Shown: one piece after another, positions 63,340 to 64,000 of the stretch
How the letters are laid out: each line of letters opens with the position of its first letter
Numbering within the stretch: position 1 is the first letter of the stretch
From: Isochrysis galbana
Taxonomy: Eukaryota; Haptophyta; Isochrysidales; Isochrysidaceae
Length of the DNA: 64,000 bases
Assembly (NCBI GenBank): GCA_018136815.1
Contig: CM030938.1
Span: 3,859,448 to 3,923,447, forward strand
Direction: 5' to 3'
Made by a program: the position numbers and the translations under genes
The notes under the pieces: generated by a model
Databases searched by the model: none
The model's input: only the letters and a program-made list of their open reading frames with translations
Told to the model about the DNA's origin: nothing

Positions 63340-64000
63340 GCCGCCACGCCCCCCCCCCCCCTTCTCCCTCGCTCCCCTCCACTCTTCCCTCCCCCCTTCG
63401 TTCTTCTTCCCCTTCTTCAAGCCTCCCTCCACGTTCGTTCTCTCCTCTCCTCGCGGTCGGTTCGGATCCTCACTTCTCATCTTCTTGCCCTCTCTCTTTT
63501 CTCCTCCCTCTCTCCTCCCTCATCCTTCCTTTCTTCTCTCTCCTCTCTCTCTCCCTCCCAATGATCCTCCCGATATATCTCTACTTTGGCCTCTCTGATA
63601 CTGTCTTTCTCGTCCCTTCCTTTCTCCTCTTGGCTGCCTCCTCGGCATGGCGGCCACATATCGTCGTTGCTCTCGTCGTCGTCGGTCGGGCGGCGTGTGG
63701 TGGGGGTCGCTCATCAGTCCACTCTCTCACAGTCGTCGGCATTACACGAATCCTGGCCTTTTTTTCATTCACATGATCTCGCCCCCGCCCCCCCCCCAGA
63801 GAGCGGGAAACGAGGTCCTCCCTCCTCTCTCCCTCCCTCTCTCTGTCTCTCCCTCTCTTTCCCTCTCTCTCTCTCTCTCTCTCTCCCTCCCTCCCCCTCT
63901 CTCTCTGTCTCTCTCTCTCTCTCTCTCTCCTCTCTCCTCTCTCCTCTCTCCTCTCTTCTCTTTCTCTCTCCCTTTTATCTCTCTTTCTCTCTCTCTCGCT
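63340..64000. repeat. CT microsatellite block upstream of TDP1
   Basis: C-runs, TCC/CTC repeats and near-pure CT from 63800 to the window end, interrupted by unique sequence at about 63560-63780. On the TDP1 coding strand this is a GA tract beginning within about 30 bases of the start codon. No gene seen. Confidence 0.6.

Overview
This is nuclear DNA of a eukaryotic alga. Evidence: short spliceosomal introns (80-240 bp in most genes, mostly GT-AG with one GC-AG), GC-rich genes, very long GA/CT and G/C microsatellites, Pro-rich extracellular linkers, and several recent retroelement insertions. The mix of Golgi-type glycosyltransferases, sulfotransferases, CUB/Cys-rich receptors and TIR domains points to a haptophyte. 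That assignment is inference, and a pelagophyte or dinoflagellate is not excluded. I found no rRNA, tRNA or CRISPR array.

Layout. 757-5343 (+): a nine-exon gene fusing two GT31/fringe-like modules to a sulfotransferase. 5.8-8.5 kb: mobile and repeat DNA. 8919-14969 (-): an intronless 2016-residue membrane receptor with a PPC-like domain, two CUB-like domains, a beta-helix, a Cys-rich region, about seven TM helices, a TIR domain and a degenerate second TIR. 15.9-18.0 kb: a 5'-truncated LINE with an 18-bp target-site duplication. 18.1-20.6 kb: repeats and a frameshifted hAT transposase remnant. 20857-21865 (+): a globin-like protein. 23912-26976 (-): a UBX-RING-H2 protein. 29565-30290 (+) and 51148-52104 (-): two paralogues built on only the C-terminal part of an aldo-keto reductase. 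32585-33788 (-): eIF2B alpha. 35211-41930 (+): an intronless 2239-residue protein with about six UIMs, a PDZ-like, an IQ-like and a PX domain. 43128-46718 (+): an RCC1-like protein. 46.9-50.5 kb: repeats and a piggyBac-like remnant. 53544-55628 (+): a TPR-sulfotransferase. 58536-59965 (+): a GT-A-like glycosyltransferase. 60862-63326 (-): tyrosyl-DNA phosphodiesterase 1. The right end is CT microsatellite.

Themes. Two sulfotransferases and two or three glycosyltransferase modules fit sulfated-glycan synthesis. Two ubiquitin-system proteins (UBX-RING and multi-UIM/PX) lie about 8 kb apart. Nearly every gene has a purine/pyrimidine-asymmetric tract just upstream of its start. The most striking single item is the TIR receptor, in which the second TIR has lost the catalytic-position glutamate. 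The AKR-fragment gene at 51-52 kb sits inside a roughly 2.7-kb structure bounded by 570-690-bp inverted repeats. Exon joins given here were worked out by hand from splice motifs, reading phase and family alignment, so ends may be off by a few bases.
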